Shown here one piece after another: positions 7,556 through 16,359 of a DNA stretch of 61,102 bases. The notes under the pieces are model-generated. The model was not told the DNA's origin. It worked only from the letters and a program-made list of their open reading frames with translations, and did not search any database. This stretch comes from a bacterium (lineage in GTDB: Bacteria; Cyanobacteriota; Vampirovibrionia; Gastranaerophilales; Gastranaerophilaceae). Numbering within the stretch: position 1 is the first letter of the stretch; the number at the start of each line of letters is the position of its first letter. The position numbers were made by a program, and so were the translations under genes. The stretch is from contig JAFUSQ010000014.1 of assembly GCA_017467605.1 (NCBI GenBank), positions 1 to 61,102 of the forward strand, given 5' to 3'.

Positions 7556-10039
7556 ATGAAAGTATCATTAAATTGGTTAAACGAATTCGTTGATTTGTCA
7601 AATATAGAAGCTGAACAAATTGCACATGAACTTACTATGAGCGGTTTAGAGGTTGAAGCAATAGAAGAAGTTAAACCGAGTTTTACAAATATAAAAACAG
7701 TTAAAATAGAAAAAATTGATGCTCACCCAAATTCTGACAGATTACATTTAGTAACTGTTAATTTAGGCAATGAACAAAAAACGGTTGTTTGCGGTGCACA
7801 AAATATTAAAGAAGGACAAATAGTACCTTACGCAAGTGTCGGCTCTCAAGTTCTGGACAGAAAAACCGGCGAAATGTTTACATTAACACCTGCTGTTATT
7901 CGCGGAGTTGAATCTCAAGGAATGTTATGTTCTGCTGATGAACTTGGGGTATCAGAAAGAGGATATCAAGAAGAAGACGGTATATTGATTCTTAACAGAA
8001 TTTTCCCCAATGTCGGCTTAGGACAAGATGTCAAAGATGTTTTGGGCTTTGAAAAAGACACAGTAATTGATGTTGCTCCAACCGCCAACAGAGGAGACCA
8101 AATGTCTGTTATCGGTGTTGCAAGAGAATTAAGTGCGTTATTTAATACTCCATTGAAGCTTAATACCATTCAATGTACTAAAGATTTAACAACAGATAAG
8201 TTTAAGGTTGAAATTAAGGATTTTGATGTTTGTAAATATTATTCATTAGCGATATTGAAAAATATTAAAATTAAACCTTCTCCTGATTGGATTCAAAAAA
8301 GACTTATAGCATCAGGGGTCAGAGCAATCAATAATGTTGTAGATATTACAAATTATGTAATGCTTGAATACGGCTGTCCTCAGCACGCATTTGATTTTGA
8401 TAAATTAAACGGATACTTATGTGTAAGACGTGCAAATGATGGCGAAAAAATAACAACAATTGATGGCGTTGAAAGAACTCTGACAACTGACAGTGTTTTA
8501 ATTTCAACAGAAAAAGAAGGGGTGTGTCTGGCAGGCGTCTTTGGCGGTGCAAATTCAGAAATTGACAATAATACTACAACACTTGCTCTGGAAGCTGCAT
8601 ACTTCCCTCCTGCATCAAACAGAAGATCTGCAAGAAGTGTAGGTTATCGAAGTGAAGCAAGCGCAAGATATGAACGCGGTATTGATATTGAAGCTATCAA
8701 ACCTGCTTTGATGCGCTCAATGCAACTGTTAACCGAATATGCTGATGCTGAAGTTGTCGGAATGGTAGAAGCAGGTAAAAATGAGCTTGAACCTTTGGAA
8801 ATTACATTACGCTACAACCAAATCAAGCGTATTTTAGGCTGCGAAATTGATTCTGAAAGATGTATAACAATATTGGAAAATTTGGGATTTGAAAAATTAG
8901 GCGGAAATGATGCTGCTGCAAAATTTAAAGTACCAAGCTTCAGAATGGGTGATGTTACAAGAGAAATAGACTTAATTGAAGAAATTGCCCGTATTAATGG
9001 TTATGATAAGATAGCACCGTCATTGCCTAATAAATCACAAACCCCTGTTATAACATTAGGTGAAAAAGTTATTAAAAGAGTTCATGAACTTATGCTGTCA
9101 GCAGGTTTAAATGAAATTCAAACAAGTTCATTAATCGGAAAATCATTACTTGATAAATTTAAGATTGATTATGATGATGAAAATGCAGTAAAGGTACAAA
9201 ATCCTGCCAGTGAAGAATATTCAATGCTTCGTCAAACATTGGCTGCAAGCGTTTTAAACTGTATGAAATATAATTTTGATAACGGTCAAAAAACTTTTTG
9301 GTCTTACGAAATTGGCAGAACTTACAAAAAGATAGCTCCTGCTGATGAGAAAAATTCCGGGGTAAAGGAAACTCTTGTATTGCAAGGAATTTTGACCGGC
9401 GAAATTCAAAATTCAAAATGGCAAAATTCGCTAAAAACTGATTTTTATACAGTAAAAGGAATAGTGGAAAACTTATTTGCGGATTTAGAAATTTCAAGAC
9501 GAATAAAACTTGTTCCGCTTGAAAAATCTGCTTTGGCAGCAACTCATAACGTATTTCACCCATATAGAACCGCAGTCATAATGTTATTGGGCAAACAACC
9601 GCAACCGATTGGCTACTTCGGGCAATTGCACCCAACATTAGTTGAAAAATTAAAGCTAAATCAAGATGCTTTTATGTTTAAAGTAGATTTAGACGAAGTT
9701 ATCGGAGCGGTTAAAGAAAATGTGCCAAGATTTAAACACTTAGCGCAATATCCTGAAGTCAGACGTGATTTGGCCTTTATCATAAATAATGATGTAACTT
9801 ATGATGATATTCAAAAAGTCATAAAATCTGCGGTTAAACAAAACATATTCAAAGGCTCTGATATTTTTGATATTTATCAGGGAGAACACGTTGAAGAAGG
9901 CTTCAAGTCAGTCGCATTCAGAATTAAAATGCAAGATGAAAATGCGACATTAACAGATGAAATAATAGAACAACAAATGACATCTGTTCGAGAAAAGCTT
10001 CAAAAAGCATACCCGCAGGTAACATTCAGGGCAGGTTAA
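7556..10039 (+). CDS. pheT: Phenylalanine--tRNA ligase beta subunit
   Basis: Beta subunit of the cytoplasmic (alpha-beta)2 PheRS that charges tRNA-Phe. The order of domains is B1 (VSLNWLNEFVDL), tRNA-binding OB fold (HPNSDRLHLVTVNLG), B3/B4 (HAFDFDKL), B5 (E-I-D-L-I-E-E-I-A-R-I-N-G-Y-D), the core catalytic-like domain, and the C-terminal anticodon-binding FDX-ACB domain (YPEVRRDLAFII). Length 827 is normal. A GAGGG ribosome-binding site precedes the ATG. The alpha subunit pheS is not adjacent, which is unusual in many bacteria but not all. Confidence 0.97.
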   Translation: MKVSLNWLNEFVDLSNIEAEQIAHELTMSGLEVEAIEEVKPSFTNIKTVKIEKIDAHPNSDRLHLVTVNLGNEQKTVVCGAQNIKEGQIVPYASVGSQVLDRKTGEMFTLTPAVIRGVESQGMLCSADELGVSERGYQEEDGILILNRIFPNVGLGQDVKDVLGFEKDTVIDVAPTANRGDQMSVIGVARELSALFNTPLKLNTIQCTKDLTTDKFKVEIKDFDVCKYYSLAILKNIKIKPSPDWIQKRLIASGVRAINNVVDITNYVMLEYGCPQHAFDFDKLNGYLCVRRANDGEKITTIDGVERTLTTDSVLISTEKEGVCLAGVFGGANSEIDNNTTTLALEAAYFPPASNRRSARSVGYRSEASARYERGIDIEAIKPALMRSMQLLTEYADAEVVGMVEAGKNELEPLEITLRYNQIKRILGCEIDSERCITILENLGFEKLGGNDAAAKFKVPSFRMGDVTREIDLIEEIARINGYDKIAPSLPNKSQTPVITLGEKVIKRVHELMLSAGLNEIQTSSLIGKSLLDKFKIDYDDENAVKVQNPASEEYSMLRQTLAASVLNCMKYNFDNGQKTFWSYEIGRTYKKIAPADEKNSGVKETLVLQGILTGEIQNSKWQNSLKTDFYTVKGIVENLFADLEISRRIKLVPLEKSALAATHNVFHPYRTAVIMLLGKQPQPIGYFGQLHPTLVEKLKLNQDAFMFKVDLDEVIGAVKENVPRFKHLAQYPEVRRDLAFIINNDVTYDDIQKVIKSAVKQNIFKGSDIFDIYQGEHVEEGFKSVAFRIKMQDENATLTDEIIEQQMTSVREKLQKAYPQVTFRAG

Positions 10040-10245
10040 ATTAAAACCCACCCTAACCCTGCGACTCGCTGGCGCTCCCTGCACACAGTCTCACTCGGCT
10101 CACAAGTTCGCCGGTTCGGCTAGTGTCCCTGATTAGGGAGGGACAAATTTCAAATTGAACAATGTGAAATTTAGAAATTTTGGGAGGGTAGTTTTTCAAT
10201 AGGGAAAATGAACAAAAGTAGTGAATAAATCGTTAGGATAATAGT
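10040..10245. repeat. GC-richer intergenic repeat remnant
   Basis: The stretch around 10047-10140 (CCCTAACCCTGCGACTCG...) is clearly more GC-rich than the genes and resembles sequence at 12040-12120 (CACTGCGACTTGTTTGCGCT...CTGCATGCAGTCTCG). It behaves like a decayed member of a dispersed intergenic repeat. No gene is supported. Confidence 0.45.
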
Positions 10246-10905
10246 ATGAAAAATAGTTTAAAAAATTTTATTATTTCTATATTTGTGATTATGTTTGGAA
10301 TCACATCAAATGTTTGGGCCAAAGACGTAATTCCCGTACGCCCTAATATAAATCAAGTTCAATCAATTGGTCTTTACCAAGTAGGAGATGACATAACGAT
10401 TTATAAAGAAAAACATGAAGATTCTCAAATCCTTTATAGAGTAAGATGGGATAAAAATGAATTTTTCCCTGAGGAATTAGGATTTGATAAATTTTTTGTT
10501 GTTTTCTTAGAGAAGAAAAATCTTGCATTAGTTGCAGTTGTTGATTATATAGATGACTGGGTAGAAATCATATACGATAATACAACGGGCAAAACAGGCT
10601 GGATAAAGGTTGATGACCCGTATAAATTTATGACTTGGATTAATTTTTATAATGTTTACGGAAAAAAATACGGACTTAATATGCTTAAAGGTGCTCCCGA
10701 AACTTGTAAGGACATAAAAGCTTCTACCGAAGATTTATCTCAAACAATTTCAACGATTAATTATCCGAAGAAAATAAATTTGAGTGTAATTCGGGGAAAT
10801 TGGGCACTGGTAAGTGTTATGGATTTAGACAAAACTCCAAAAACAGGTTATGTAAGATGGAGATCTGATAACGGAGTTCGTTACTTTTTCCCGGCAATAA
10901 AATGA
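10246..10905 (+). CDS. Secreted protein with possible SH3-like domains
   Basis: A 219-aa protein with a clear signal peptide: basic start, hydrophobic core FIISIFVIMFGI, and probable cleavage after VWA around residue 25. The mature part is beta-rich with two stretches that look like bacterial SH3 folds (IGLYQVGDDITIYKEK... and VIRGNWALVSVMDL...TGYVRWRS), the second ending in the WxxVxxxxGxxGWV-like pattern. I infer an extracytoplasmic wall-associated or ligand-binding role; no enzyme motif is visible. It ends two bases before the convergent regulator gene at 10908. Confidence 0.55.
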   Translation: MKNSLKNFIISIFVIMFGITSNVWAKDVIPVRPNINQVQSIGLYQVGDDITIYKEKHEDSQILYRVRWDKNEFFPEELGFDKFFVVFLEKKNLALVAVVDYIDDWVEIIYDNTTGKTGWIKVDDPYKFMTWINFYNVYGKKYGLNMLKGAPETCKDIKASTEDLSQTISTINYPKKINLSVIRGNWALVSVMDLDKTPKTGYVRWRSDNGVRYFFPAIK

Positions 10906-10907
10906 TT

Positions 10908-11141
10908 TCAAAAAATAAAAAATTCGTTAAGTTCTATATTAAGAGCTTTTCCCAGACGCTTTACTGTTGATATAGTGGTATCTGTAATTCCACGCTCGAT
11001 TGAACTCAAATAACTTGTGGAAATATTTGCACGAAACGCCAATTCTTCTTGCGTAATATCGGCTTCTTTACGCAGGAATGCTACTTTTTGACCAAACTTT
11101 CGGCATAATACTTTATCGTATTTAAAGGTCCTTTTTCCCAT
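10908..11141 (-). CDS. XRE-family regulator divergent from pilin 2
   Basis: A 77-aa single-domain protein. The lambda-repressor-like HTH is complete (GQKVAFLRKEADITQEELAFRANISTSYLSSIERG, residues about 17-51) and is followed by a short LGKALNIELNEFF close. It has no effector domain. It faces away from the pilin at 11284 across 142 bp, and I infer local control of that gene and of itself. It is unrelated to the HTH protein paired with the near-identical pilin at 2983. Confidence 0.8.
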   Translation of the reverse strand: MGKRTFKYDKVLCRKFGQKVAFLRKEADITQEELAFRANISTSYLSSIERGITDTTISTVKRLGKALNIELNEFFIF

Positions 11142-11283
11142 AGATTAATTTTAGATTAGCCATAATAAAAATATAAACTACCCGATAGTAAAAAATGTCA
11201 TATAACCCAGTAAAATTAATGTATTGCATGTTTAAAATTTTATGATAATATTCTTTTGTGGAAACAAATAAAAGGAGAAAAAT
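11142..11283. promoter_or_regulatory. Divergent control region of pilin cassette 2
   Basis: The block TTAATGTATTGCAT at 11216-11229 recurs exactly at 20185-20198 in front of pilin 3, and nearly (TTAATATATTGCAA) at 60719-60732 in front of pilin 8. A -10-like TATGATAAT follows near 11241, and the pilin has AAAGGAG just upstream of its ATG. A shared operator is an inference from position and repetition. Confidence 0.4.
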
Positions 11284-11940
11284 ATGAAAAACAAATTAGC
11301 TTTTACTCTGGCGGAGGTTCTAATTACATTGGGCATAATCGGGGTTGTTGCGGCTTTGACAATTCCGTCACTAGTAAACAACTATCATAAAAAGCAATAT
11401 TACACTCAATTTATGAAAGCAAGAAGTATTTTAGAAAACGCTAAACGAGCATATGATGATGAAGATGGAAGTATTCATGAGTATGATGTTGGACCTGAAT
11501 CATATTATTCTCCACTTATTGAGTCAATGGCAAAACACAACAAAGGTGAACTTATAAAGGATTTAAGCAAAATTACAAGTTATGAAGTAAAAAATTTAAA
11601 TGGTGAAATTTTTGCTGAGACAGATTATTTTTCTTCAGATTGTGCAGTCCCTGTAAACATAATGTTTGAAACAATTGATGGTATTGATTTTATTTATTGT
11701 AGTGCTTGGTATGGAAATGGAGTTTTCGTAGATATAAATGGTTATAAAAATAAACCTAATACCATTGGCAGAGATATATTTTTTATTAAAGATATGAACT
11801 CTGATGAACAGGCATCAGCAAACAGTATCCTTTGGAATGGTACAAATGGTAAATGGAAAGACGGTTGTTCTAACCCTAAAGAAGATGATGGCTTTACTTG
11901 TGCAGGAAGATTATTAGAAAAAGGTAAAATGGATTATTAG
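11284..11940 (+). CDS. Type IV pilin-like protein, cassette 2
   Basis: A 218-aa pseudopilin with leader MKNKLA, then FTLAEVLITLGIIGVVAAL. It carries the FVDINGYKNKPN loop and ends in GKMDY. It is the close paralogue of the 2983-3618 pilin. They differ mainly in a short insertion after DDEDGS and in the segment after the PN loop (SDEQASANSILWNG here, PEESTNLIWLG there). The ribosome-binding site AAAGGAGA precedes the ATG. Substrate, pilus type and subcellular position (inner-membrane-anchored pseudopilus or surface fibre) cannot be told from sequence. Confidence 0.85.
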   Translation: MKNKLAFTLAEVLITLGIIGVVAALTIPSLVNNYHKKQYYTQFMKARSILENAKRAYDDEDGSIHEYDVGPESYYSPLIESMAKHNKGELIKDLSKITSYEVKNLNGEIFAETDYFSSDCAVPVNIMFETIDGIDFIYCSAWYGNGVFVDINGYKNKPNTIGRDIFFIKDMNSDEQASANSILWNGTNGKWKDGCSNPKEDDGFTCAGRLLEKGKMDY

Positions 11941-11944
11941 AGTT

Positions 11945-12130
11945 TATTGTTGTCGGCATAGCAATGCCGACCTACATTAATTAAGACCGGCCCACCCCAA
12001 CTCTTGCAAGATATCATAATTGCACCCCACCTAACCTCCCCCTCCGGGGAGGAATCAAGTATCGTTCTCCACCCACTGCGACTTGTTTGCGCTCACTGCA
12101 TGCAGTCTCGTAAAACTCTTTCTTCGTTTG
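11945..12130. repeat. Intergenic repeats after pilin 2
   Basis: A hairpin GTCGGCAT / ATGCCGAC near 11950-11972 is followed by CTAC. The same pattern (GTCGGGAT / ATCCCGAC then CTGC) occurs at about 59356-59376. Downstream, 12040-12130 resembles the 10050-10120 remnant. The open frame through this stretch is not considered a gene. Confidence 0.5.
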
Positions 12131-12211
12131 CTCTAACTTATGTCTCCCGTATGGAAAAGAAGCAATTTCAATTCTACAAGCCCTGGAACTGTTTAGTATT
12201 TACCCGTACCT

Positions 12212-12559
12212 CTAGAAAGGTTTTGTTTGATTTAGTTTAATTCTTAAATCTCTAAATCTTGCTATATCTTCTTGAGTTTTTCCGGAATCTTTAAATACGG
12301 CTTGCGTTGTAGGGTGTACCATCAAAACATAGTCCATATGAATTTCAAGAAAATTATATCTTCTTGGGGATTGATTTCCTGTGCGAGGGTAAATTTCGGC
12401 ATTGGTAACTGCCAAAAATCTTCTTTCTCTATCATTAAGAAGATCTGTTAATTCACGATTTGTATTAGTATATTTTGAAACGTGAACAACACCTTTAATA
12501 TCGTGATCTGCTGTTAAAATAGTTACCTCTATAGGAACTGTATCGCTATGTTTTGCCAT
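12212..12559 (-). CDS. Small conserved hypothetical protein
   Basis: A 115-aa soluble protein I cannot name. It has a beta-rich start (VPIEVTILTADHDIKGVVHVS), a block RELTDLLNDRERRFLAVTNAEIYP, then FLEIHMDYVLMVHP and a basic tail. This looks like a compact barrel-type domain. The coding pattern is good and the reading frame is open and isolated. It has its own upstream gap containing a short repeat element (12630-12734). No functional context. Confidence 0.6.
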   Translation of the reverse strand: MAKHSDTVPIEVTILTADHDIKGVVHVSKYTNTNRELTDLLNDRERRFLAVTNAEIYPRTGNQSPRRYNFLEIHMDYVLMVHPTTQAVFKDSGKTQEDIARFRDLRIKLNQTKPF

Positions 12560-12629
12560 TTCTTTTATTCCTTTATCTCTCTTTGGTTTTAGTATATATT
12601 ATTTTGGGGTAATTGTCAAAAGGGGTAAA

Positions 12630-12734
12630 TTGTTAACTTTTTATTGATTGAGCAATAGGAGATTCCACGGTACAAATTTCCTCGTCATTCACTATGGTAA
12701 AATATTTTAGATTATTGCAATAAAAAGCTAACAA
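12630..12734. repeat. Terminal-inverted-repeat element, copy B (105 bp)
   Basis: The left arm TTGTTAACTTTTTATTG (12630-12646) pairs with the right arm CAATAAAAAGCTAACAA (12718-12734), 16 of 17 positions. Inside are ATTGAGCAATAGGAGATTCCACGG-like and GTCATTCA blocks shared with the element at 37107. It has no coding capacity. Confidence 0.7.
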
Positions 12735-12761
12735 TTTCTGCCTAAATCCCCGAAAGGTACT

Positions 12762-13622
12762 CTACTTACGTTTAAATCTTCCGCCGTAGGTTTCGTGAAC
12801 ATCAACAACCGAAACAAAGGCTTTTGGATCTATTTCTTTTACAATTTCCAACATCTTTGGCATTTCAAGACGAGTTAAAACGCAATATATCAAGTCTTTG
12901 TCTTGCCCTGAATACCCCCCGATACCTTTTAGATAAGTTATACTTATATCCAATTTATCAATAAGAGCATTTCCTATTGCTCCGGCATCATCTGAAATAA
13001 TTCTCACGGATTTTGAACTGTTTAAACCTTCCATAACAACATCTATAACTTTTGAAGCCACAAAATATGTCAATATTGAATACATTGCACTTTCCCAGCC
13101 GAAAACTTTTCCTGCAACAAGGTATATAAAAACGTTTAATCCCATTATGAATTCGCCGACAGACATTCCAAATTTTTTAGAAATCAAAAGAGAAAGAATT
13201 TCTGTTCCATCTAGAGAAGCTTCATTTTTCAGTATTAAACCAACACCGGTACCAAGTATTATCCCGCCAAATACCGTTACAAGCATAATATCTTCAGTAA
13301 CTTTGTACTGGTGAAAAAAATTGACTGCAAGAGCCAGAATAACGTTAGCGTAAGCTGTTTGAAAAACAAATTTCCAGCCCATTTTTCTAAAAGCTAAAAT
13401 AATAAACGGAGTGTTGAGAATAAGAATTAACCAACCCAAATTAAAATTAGTAACATGACTGATAATCATTGAAATACCAATTATCCCGCCATCGATGACA
13501 GAGTTCGGTACCAAAAAAGCTTCCAATGCAAAACCCGCAATAGCCGCTCCAAGTGTAATTACAAAAATATTCCTGATTAGTTTGGCAAATAATACAAGTT
13601 TTGAAACCTTTTTCTTTGGCAT
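12762..13622 (-). CDS. YitT family membrane protein
   Basis: A 286-aa integral membrane protein of the YitT (DUF161) family. Five to six hydrophobic segments span about residues 10-190, including the family signature GFALEAFLVPNSVIDGGIIG and the block LNTPFIILAFRKMG. A soluble C-terminal DUF2179-like domain starts near 200 and ends in VDPKAFVSVVDVHE-like sequence (residues 265-280). The transported substrate is not established for the family. It follows cdaA by one base, so the two are co-translated. Confidence 0.85.
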   Translation of the reverse strand: MPKKKVSKLVLFAKLIRNIFVITLGAAIAGFALEAFLVPNSVIDGGIIGISMIISHVTNFNLGWLILILNTPFIILAFRKMGWKFVFQTAYANVILALAVNFFHQYKVTEDIMLVTVFGGIILGTGVGLILKNEASLDGTEILSLLISKKFGMSVGEFIMGLNVFIYLVAGKVFGWESAMYSILTYFVASKVIDVVMEGLNSSKSVRIISDDAGAIGNALIDKLDISITYLKGIGGYSGQDKDLIYCVLTRLEMPKMLEIVKEIDPKAFVSVVDVHETYGGRFKRK

Positions 13623-13623
13623 A

Positions 13624-14529
13624 TTATTTCCTATCTTTATTAACAGTTATAAACTTTTCGATATTAAAAATAGATTTTTTTTCAGGCTGTTCAATTTTTT
13701 TATAACCCAAAATATTTTCTAAATCAGTTTTAAGAGTCGGAATATCGTCATATTTTTTCAATACCCCGTCAAGTGTAATTGAAACATCTCCTGTTTCTTC
13801 CGAAACAACAAGACATGCAGCGTTGCTTGTTTCTGTCATACCGATAGCCGCACGGTGTCTGGTACCGTATTTCCAACTTAATTTCGGATCATCTGTTAGT
13901 GGCAGCAACACCCCTGCAGATATTATTTTTGATCCGCTTATTACAACTGCACCATCATGAAGCGGAGTATTAACATGGAATATTGTCAATAACAATTCTG
14001 TAGAAACATCAGCATTTAGGATAGTTCCAACATCATGGTAAGTGTTGCTTAAATCGTTTTGAAAAACAATTAAAGCTCCGGTGTGTGACTTTGAAAGATA
14101 TTTTACAGCTTCTATTATTTCTTTTATTACATCAATAGATTTGTTATTATCTTTTGCTTTGTCATCTTCAAATAATCTTTGAAAAAATGATATTTGCCCC
14201 AAATAACCCAAAAATCTTCTGAGTTCCGGCTGAAATATTACGATTAAACTTAATGCAACAAGACTTACGATTGTTCTTATAAAAACTCCGAGAATTTTTA
14301 AATCTATTGCAACGAGAGCTTCACTTGCCAACCACAAAAATACAAGAACTATTGCCCCTTTTACAAATTTTTCGGAATTTGTATTCTTAATAAATTTTTT
14401 ATAGAAAAATATTATAATTGAAGCAATAATAAATATTTCAAAGATATTTTTCCAACCGAAAGTATCTTTAATATAAATGTGCCAACTGCCTATGAAATTT
14501 TGGATTAACGCAAATAGTTCTTCAATCAT
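13624..14529 (-). CDS. cdaA: Diadenylate cyclase CdaA (c-di-AMP synthase)
   Basis: Membrane-bound DisA_N-domain enzyme that makes cyclic di-AMP from two ATP. Three N-terminal transmembrane helices (about 31-46, 58-75, 82-99) precede the catalytic domain, which carries the two diagnostic motifs DGA (192-194) in LHDGAVVISG and RHR (224-226) in GTRHRAAIG. Length 301 is a little longer than the usual ~275 because of a lysine-rich tail. Its ATG overlaps the lysA stop by four bases. In many bacteria cdaA sits with cdaR and glmM; here it sits between lysA and yitT. Confidence 0.93.
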   Translation of the reverse strand: MIEELFALIQNFIGSWHIYIKDTFGWKNIFEIFIIASIIIFFYKKFIKNTNSEKFVKGAIVLVFLWLASEALVAIDLKILGVFIRTIVSLVALSLIVIFQPELRRFLGYLGQISFFQRLFEDDKAKDNNKSIDVIKEIIEAVKYLSKSHTGALIVFQNDLSNTYHDVGTILNADVSTELLLTIFHVNTPLHDGAVVISGSKIISAGVLLPLTDDPKLSWKYGTRHRAAIGMTETSNAACLVVSEETGDVSITLDGVLKKYDDIPTLKTDLENILGYKKIEQPEKKSIFNIEKFITVNKDRK

Positions 14530-15857
14530 TTTTTCAACCTGTCAGGGATTATATCGTGTGCAATTAAATCGTCTAAAGTTTCTCTTTTTACAATTATTTC
14601 AGAGTTGGAATCATTAACCAAAACCATTGCCGGCTTAGTAACTCGGTTATAATTTGAAGCCATAGAATAATTATATGCACCCGTATTGTACACACACAGA
14701 ATATCGCCTTCAAAAAGTTCAGGTAATTCAACATTTTTTATCAAAATATCACCTGATTCACAAAAACGACCTGCAATTGTAACAGTTTCATTTTTTTCAG
14801 CCTCTTTTTTATTTGCAATTTCAGCAAAGTATTCAGCTTGATACATTGAAGGTCTGGGATTGTCTGCCATACCGCCATCGACTGCCACATATTTCGTTCC
14901 ATGCGGAACTTGTTTTGAACTTCCGACAGTATACAAGGTTACTCCCGCAGTTGAAATTATACTTCTGCCGGGTTCTAAAAATACTGTTGGCGGTTCAATT
15001 TCATATTTTTCAATAACCTCATTTAGTTTGTTAATGATAAGTTCACCAATTTCGTATGTTGAAGGAGGAGCATCTTTTTGAGTATATTTCACACCCAAAC
15101 CTCCGCCAATATTTATTTCATTTAGATTTAATCCAAAAGTTTTGTTAATTCTTGAAATTTCACGCGCCATTATCTCAATTTCATCTGGATAAATACTTGT
15201 TTCAAAAATTTGTGAACCAATATGAGCATGAAGTCCATGAAGTTTTAAATTTGTATATTCATTTTGGATAAGTTCAATAGCTTCATCAATTTGAGTTAAA
15301 TCGAATCCAAATTTTGAATCAAGATGACCTGTTTGAATATATTCATGAGTATGACATTCAATTCCGGGAGTAATTCTGAGCAAAATATCAACAAACTTTT
15401 CTTTACTTTTGGCTATATCATTTAACAGAGCAAGTTCAAAAAAATTATCAGCCGAAAACCTTCCCACCCCAAGATTAACAGCTAATTCCAACTCATCATA
15501 AGATTTGTTGTTGCCGTTGAATAAAACTTTTGACATATCAATACCGCTTTTGTAAACAGTATAGATTTCTCCTGAAGATACCGTATCAAATCCAAAACCT
15601 TCACTATCCAAAATTTTTGAAATTGCACTTGTACAAAGAGCTTTTGACGCATACATCATACGGATTTTAGGATATTTTTCAAAAGCTTTTTTATAATCTT
15701 TACATATAGAACGTAAAGTTTTCTCATCAACTACATATAAAGGAGTGTCAAACTTTTCGGCCAAATCAACCAAGTCGCAGCCGCCGATTTCAATATTTCC
15801 TTTATCATTAACCAAAGTTGTTATTGGTTTTAAGTATTGATTTGTACTTTCAGACAT
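14526..15857 (-). CDS. lysA: Diaminopimelate decarboxylase
   Basis: Fold-III PLP enzyme converting meso-DAP to L-lysine in the cytoplasm. The PLP lysine is in MMYASKALC (about K72), followed by HAHIGSQIF, EPGRSI and the C-terminal CESGD motif. About 443 aa from the ATG at 15857. An earlier in-frame ATG at 15872 exists, but AAGGAG lies between the two with proper spacing for the second. It leads the lysA-cdaA-yitT unit, and a TATAAT box lies just upstream at about 15886-15891. dapF and dapA are elsewhere in this window. Confidence 0.95.
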   Translation of the reverse strand: MSESTNQYLKPITTLVNDKGNIEIGGCDLVDLAEKFDTPLYVVDEKTLRSICKDYKKAFEKYPKIRMMYASKALCTSAISKILDSEGFGFDTVSSGEIYTVYKSGIDMSKVLFNGNNKSYDELELAVNLGVGRFSADNFFELALLNDIAKSKEKFVDILLRITPGIECHTHEYIQTGHLDSKFGFDLTQIDEAIELIQNEYTNLKLHGLHAHIGSQIFETSIYPDEIEIMAREISRINKTFGLNLNEINIGGGLGVKYTQKDAPPSTYEIGELIINKLNEVIEKYEIEPPTVFLEPGRSIISTAGVTLYTVGSSKQVPHGTKYVAVDGGMADNPRPSMYQAEYFAEIANKKEAEKNETVTIAGRFCESGDILIKNVELPELFEGDILCVYNTGAYNYSMASNYNRVTKPAMVLVNDSNSEIIVKRETLDDLIAHDIIPDRLKK

Positions 15858-15926
15858 TAACGGCTCCTTCATTTTTATGTTTATTATATCATACTCAGAT
15901 TGAATTTTATATAATTTAATTTCTTT

Positions 15927-16250
15927 TTAATACGAAAAATATTTATCAAAATCTACATCATCAAAACTGCATAAAAGTCTAAATATTTCATCATCTTCGT
16001 CCATACGTTGAAAATTATACTCATTAAATTTCCAATATTTTGGATTTATACCCTTAACAGTCACAATATCTTTATCTTTTAAGATATTCAGTTTCTTTTT
16101 GACGGTTTCCACCGAGATATTAACAAGTTTTGCCAATTCTACGGCAGTAATTCCGTCATCTGACGAGCATTTTTCAGGAGTCAAAAACATTAACTCTAAA
16201 CCGATTGATTTTAATACTTTATCTTCCTCAGTTTGCTCATAGATATCCAT
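15927..16250 (-). CDS. Winged-helix regulator divergent from bioB
   Basis: About 107 aa from the ATG at 16250. A GTG at 16277 would add nine residues but lies inside the palindrome at 16275-16298. A winged helix is readable in the middle: GITAVELAKLVNISVETVKKK then LNILKDKDIVTVKG, followed by a short acidic tail. No biotin-ligase domain is present, so it is not BirA. Position suggests it controls bioB and itself; this is inference. The following gene on the same strand is lysA, 69 bases on. Confidence 0.65.
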   Translation of the reverse strand: MDIYEQTEEDKVLKSIGLELMFLTPEKCSSDDGITAVELAKLVNISVETVKKKLNILKDKDIVTVKGINPKYWKFNEYNFQRMDEDDEIFRLLCSFDDVDFDKYFSY

Positions 16251-16274
16251 ATTACAATGATACAAAAAATATTT

Positions 16275-16324
16275 CACTAAAATATCCTATATTTAGTGGA
16301 CATTAGATATTTTCATCTTATAAT
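16275..16324 (+). promoter_or_regulatory. bioB promoter with overlapping palindromic operator
   Basis: CACTAAA (16275-16281) and TTTAGTG (16292-16298) are perfect 7-bp inverted arms with a 10-base spacer. TGGACA (16297-16302), a 16-base spacer, and a consensus TATAAT (16319-16324) form a strong promoter reading toward bioB. The palindrome touches the -35 box, a classical repressor position, and also lies in the leader of the divergent regulator gene. Confidence 0.6.
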
Positions 16325-16359
16325 ACTTTTGAATAATACATTTAACCAAAGGACGAACT

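Noticed and set aside
9159..9563. 134-residue minus-strand frame inside pheT
   Set aside because: A shadow of pheT; the plus-strand frame has full domain matches and the shadow has no start signal.
12004..12240. Open frame on the plus strand after pilin 2
   Set aside because: It runs through the GC-richer repeat and overlaps the end of the better-supported minus-strand gene at 12212; no ribosome-binding site and no protein-like composition.
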